Shown here: one piece after another, positions 63,534 through 64,000 of the stretch
How the letters are laid out: each line of letters begins with the position of its first letter
Numbering within the stretch: position 1 is the first letter of the stretch
Source of the DNA: Cytidiella melzeri
Taxonomy: Eukaryota; Basidiomycota; Agaricomycetes; Polyporales; Irpicaceae
Length of the DNA: 64,000 bases
NCBI GenBank assembly: GCA_022592445.1
Contig: JABYQR010000033.1
Span: 62,001-126,000 of the forward strand
Direction of reading: 5' to 3'
Position numbers and translations under genes: made by a program
The notes under the pieces: generated by a model
What the model saw: only the letters and a program-made list of their open reading frames with translations
Database searches by the model: none
What the model was told of the DNA's origin: nothing

Positions 63534-64000
63534 CTGCACTTACAAATTGCGTGGATTGCGTGCGCTAGAGCGGGGCCTCAAATGACTGGCAGACAATGGG
63601 CTCGATGAGTGAATGTAATGCAGAGTTTGCTCGGTATATATACTCACTGGGATCAGATGTCTGTATCTGGTTCCTGTCCAGCGACTCAGACTGTGGTGCG
63701 CCACACGTAAGTAGCAGTCTTGAGCAATCCGATCGAGCAGTGAGACAAAGGCCAGAACTGTGGCTCGCAGCATCGCCTTCGCAGCTGTGACCACGCCATA
63801 GTGTTCGCGTAGTACCTATCAGTCGAGAGAAAACAGATCGCGAGACTGTAAGTACGTCTATTCAGAGGGGTAAGTACGAGCGTGTTTAATGGACAAAAAT
63901 CATGTTTTGATTGAATACTCATGCGCGCTTCGCGTTTTCAGGTGTATACTCACGCGCGCACATGATCCCCCATCATTCCCTGCGATCCCCTGCGATCCCC
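63534..64000. other. Flank after the MULE, no gene recognised
   Basis: No convincing frame. A short tandem repeat with unit ctgcgatccc begins near 63971 and runs to the window end (two units and part of a third visible, with degenerate catgatccccc and catcattccc before it). It may continue beyond the window. Confidence 0.5.

Noticed and set aside
1..64000. CRISPR arrays, tRNA or rRNA genes, bacterial operon signals
   Set aside because: No regularly spaced repeats with spacers, no tRNA-like cloverleaf recognised by eye; the window is eukaryotic with spliceosomal introns.

Overview
The window looks like a gene-poor, transposon-rich stretch of a basidiomycete genome, most likely Agaricomycotina. 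The host genes are split by many 50-60 nt introns with GT..AG borders. The mobile elements (Ty3/gypsy chromoviruses, Ty1/copia, Tad-like LINE, PIF/Harbinger, MULE, pogo) are of types common in mushroom genomes. I could not name a species.

Layout. 249-4191 (+) is a 23-exon betaine-lipid synthase (BTA1). From about 4.5 to 53.6 kb the sequence is almost entirely nested repeats. A copia element (3' LTR near 4757-5170, pol remnants 16055-18012) was split by an 10.9-kb gypsy chromovirus, here called Gypsy-A (5176-16049, minus). It carries an extra ORF before gag and another after pol. Two oppositely oriented LTRs of another family sit at 16302-17014 and 18013-18704. A pogo transposase tail, a long inverted repeat and unassigned AT-rich DNA follow, then a PIF/Harbinger remnant (24575-about 25960). 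Next is a young gypsy chromovirus, Gypsy-B1 (26422-33940, plus), then a decayed LINE (36080-37860, minus) and an older, mutated sister copy, Gypsy-B2 (37862-45067, minus). After that come a broken Myb/SANT-like gene, a short Harbinger-type element (47532-49053) carrying a piece of a host glycosyltransferase gene, a solo LTR (50594-51627) containing a mariner-type MITE, and a second LINE remnant (51890-53566).

Host genes return with a membrane-anchored pepsin-like aspartic protease (53920-55880, minus) and transcription elongation factor TFIIS (56992-58221, plus), probably divergently transcribed. A small minus-strand gene may overlap the TFIIS 3' end. The window closes with a well preserved MULE DNA transposon (59591-63524; 367-bp TIRs, 9-bp target duplication, 988-aa transposase) whose first catalytic Asp appears to be Asn.

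Main points for a second look: (1) Gypsy-B1 has a 256-codon open frame upstream of gag inside a 1078-nt leader without a single ATG in any frame, which suggests non-AUG initiation plus leaky scanning; (2) Gypsy-A encodes an 868-codon accessory ORF3 between pol and its 3' LTR; (3) most premature stops in the older elements fit C-to-T change, mainly CGA to TGA, and the same process explains the loss of catalytic Asp residues; (4) the 1.5-kb Harbinger-type element has captured a genomic glycosyltransferase fragment with an intron still in it. No tRNA, rRNA or CRISPR array was seen.
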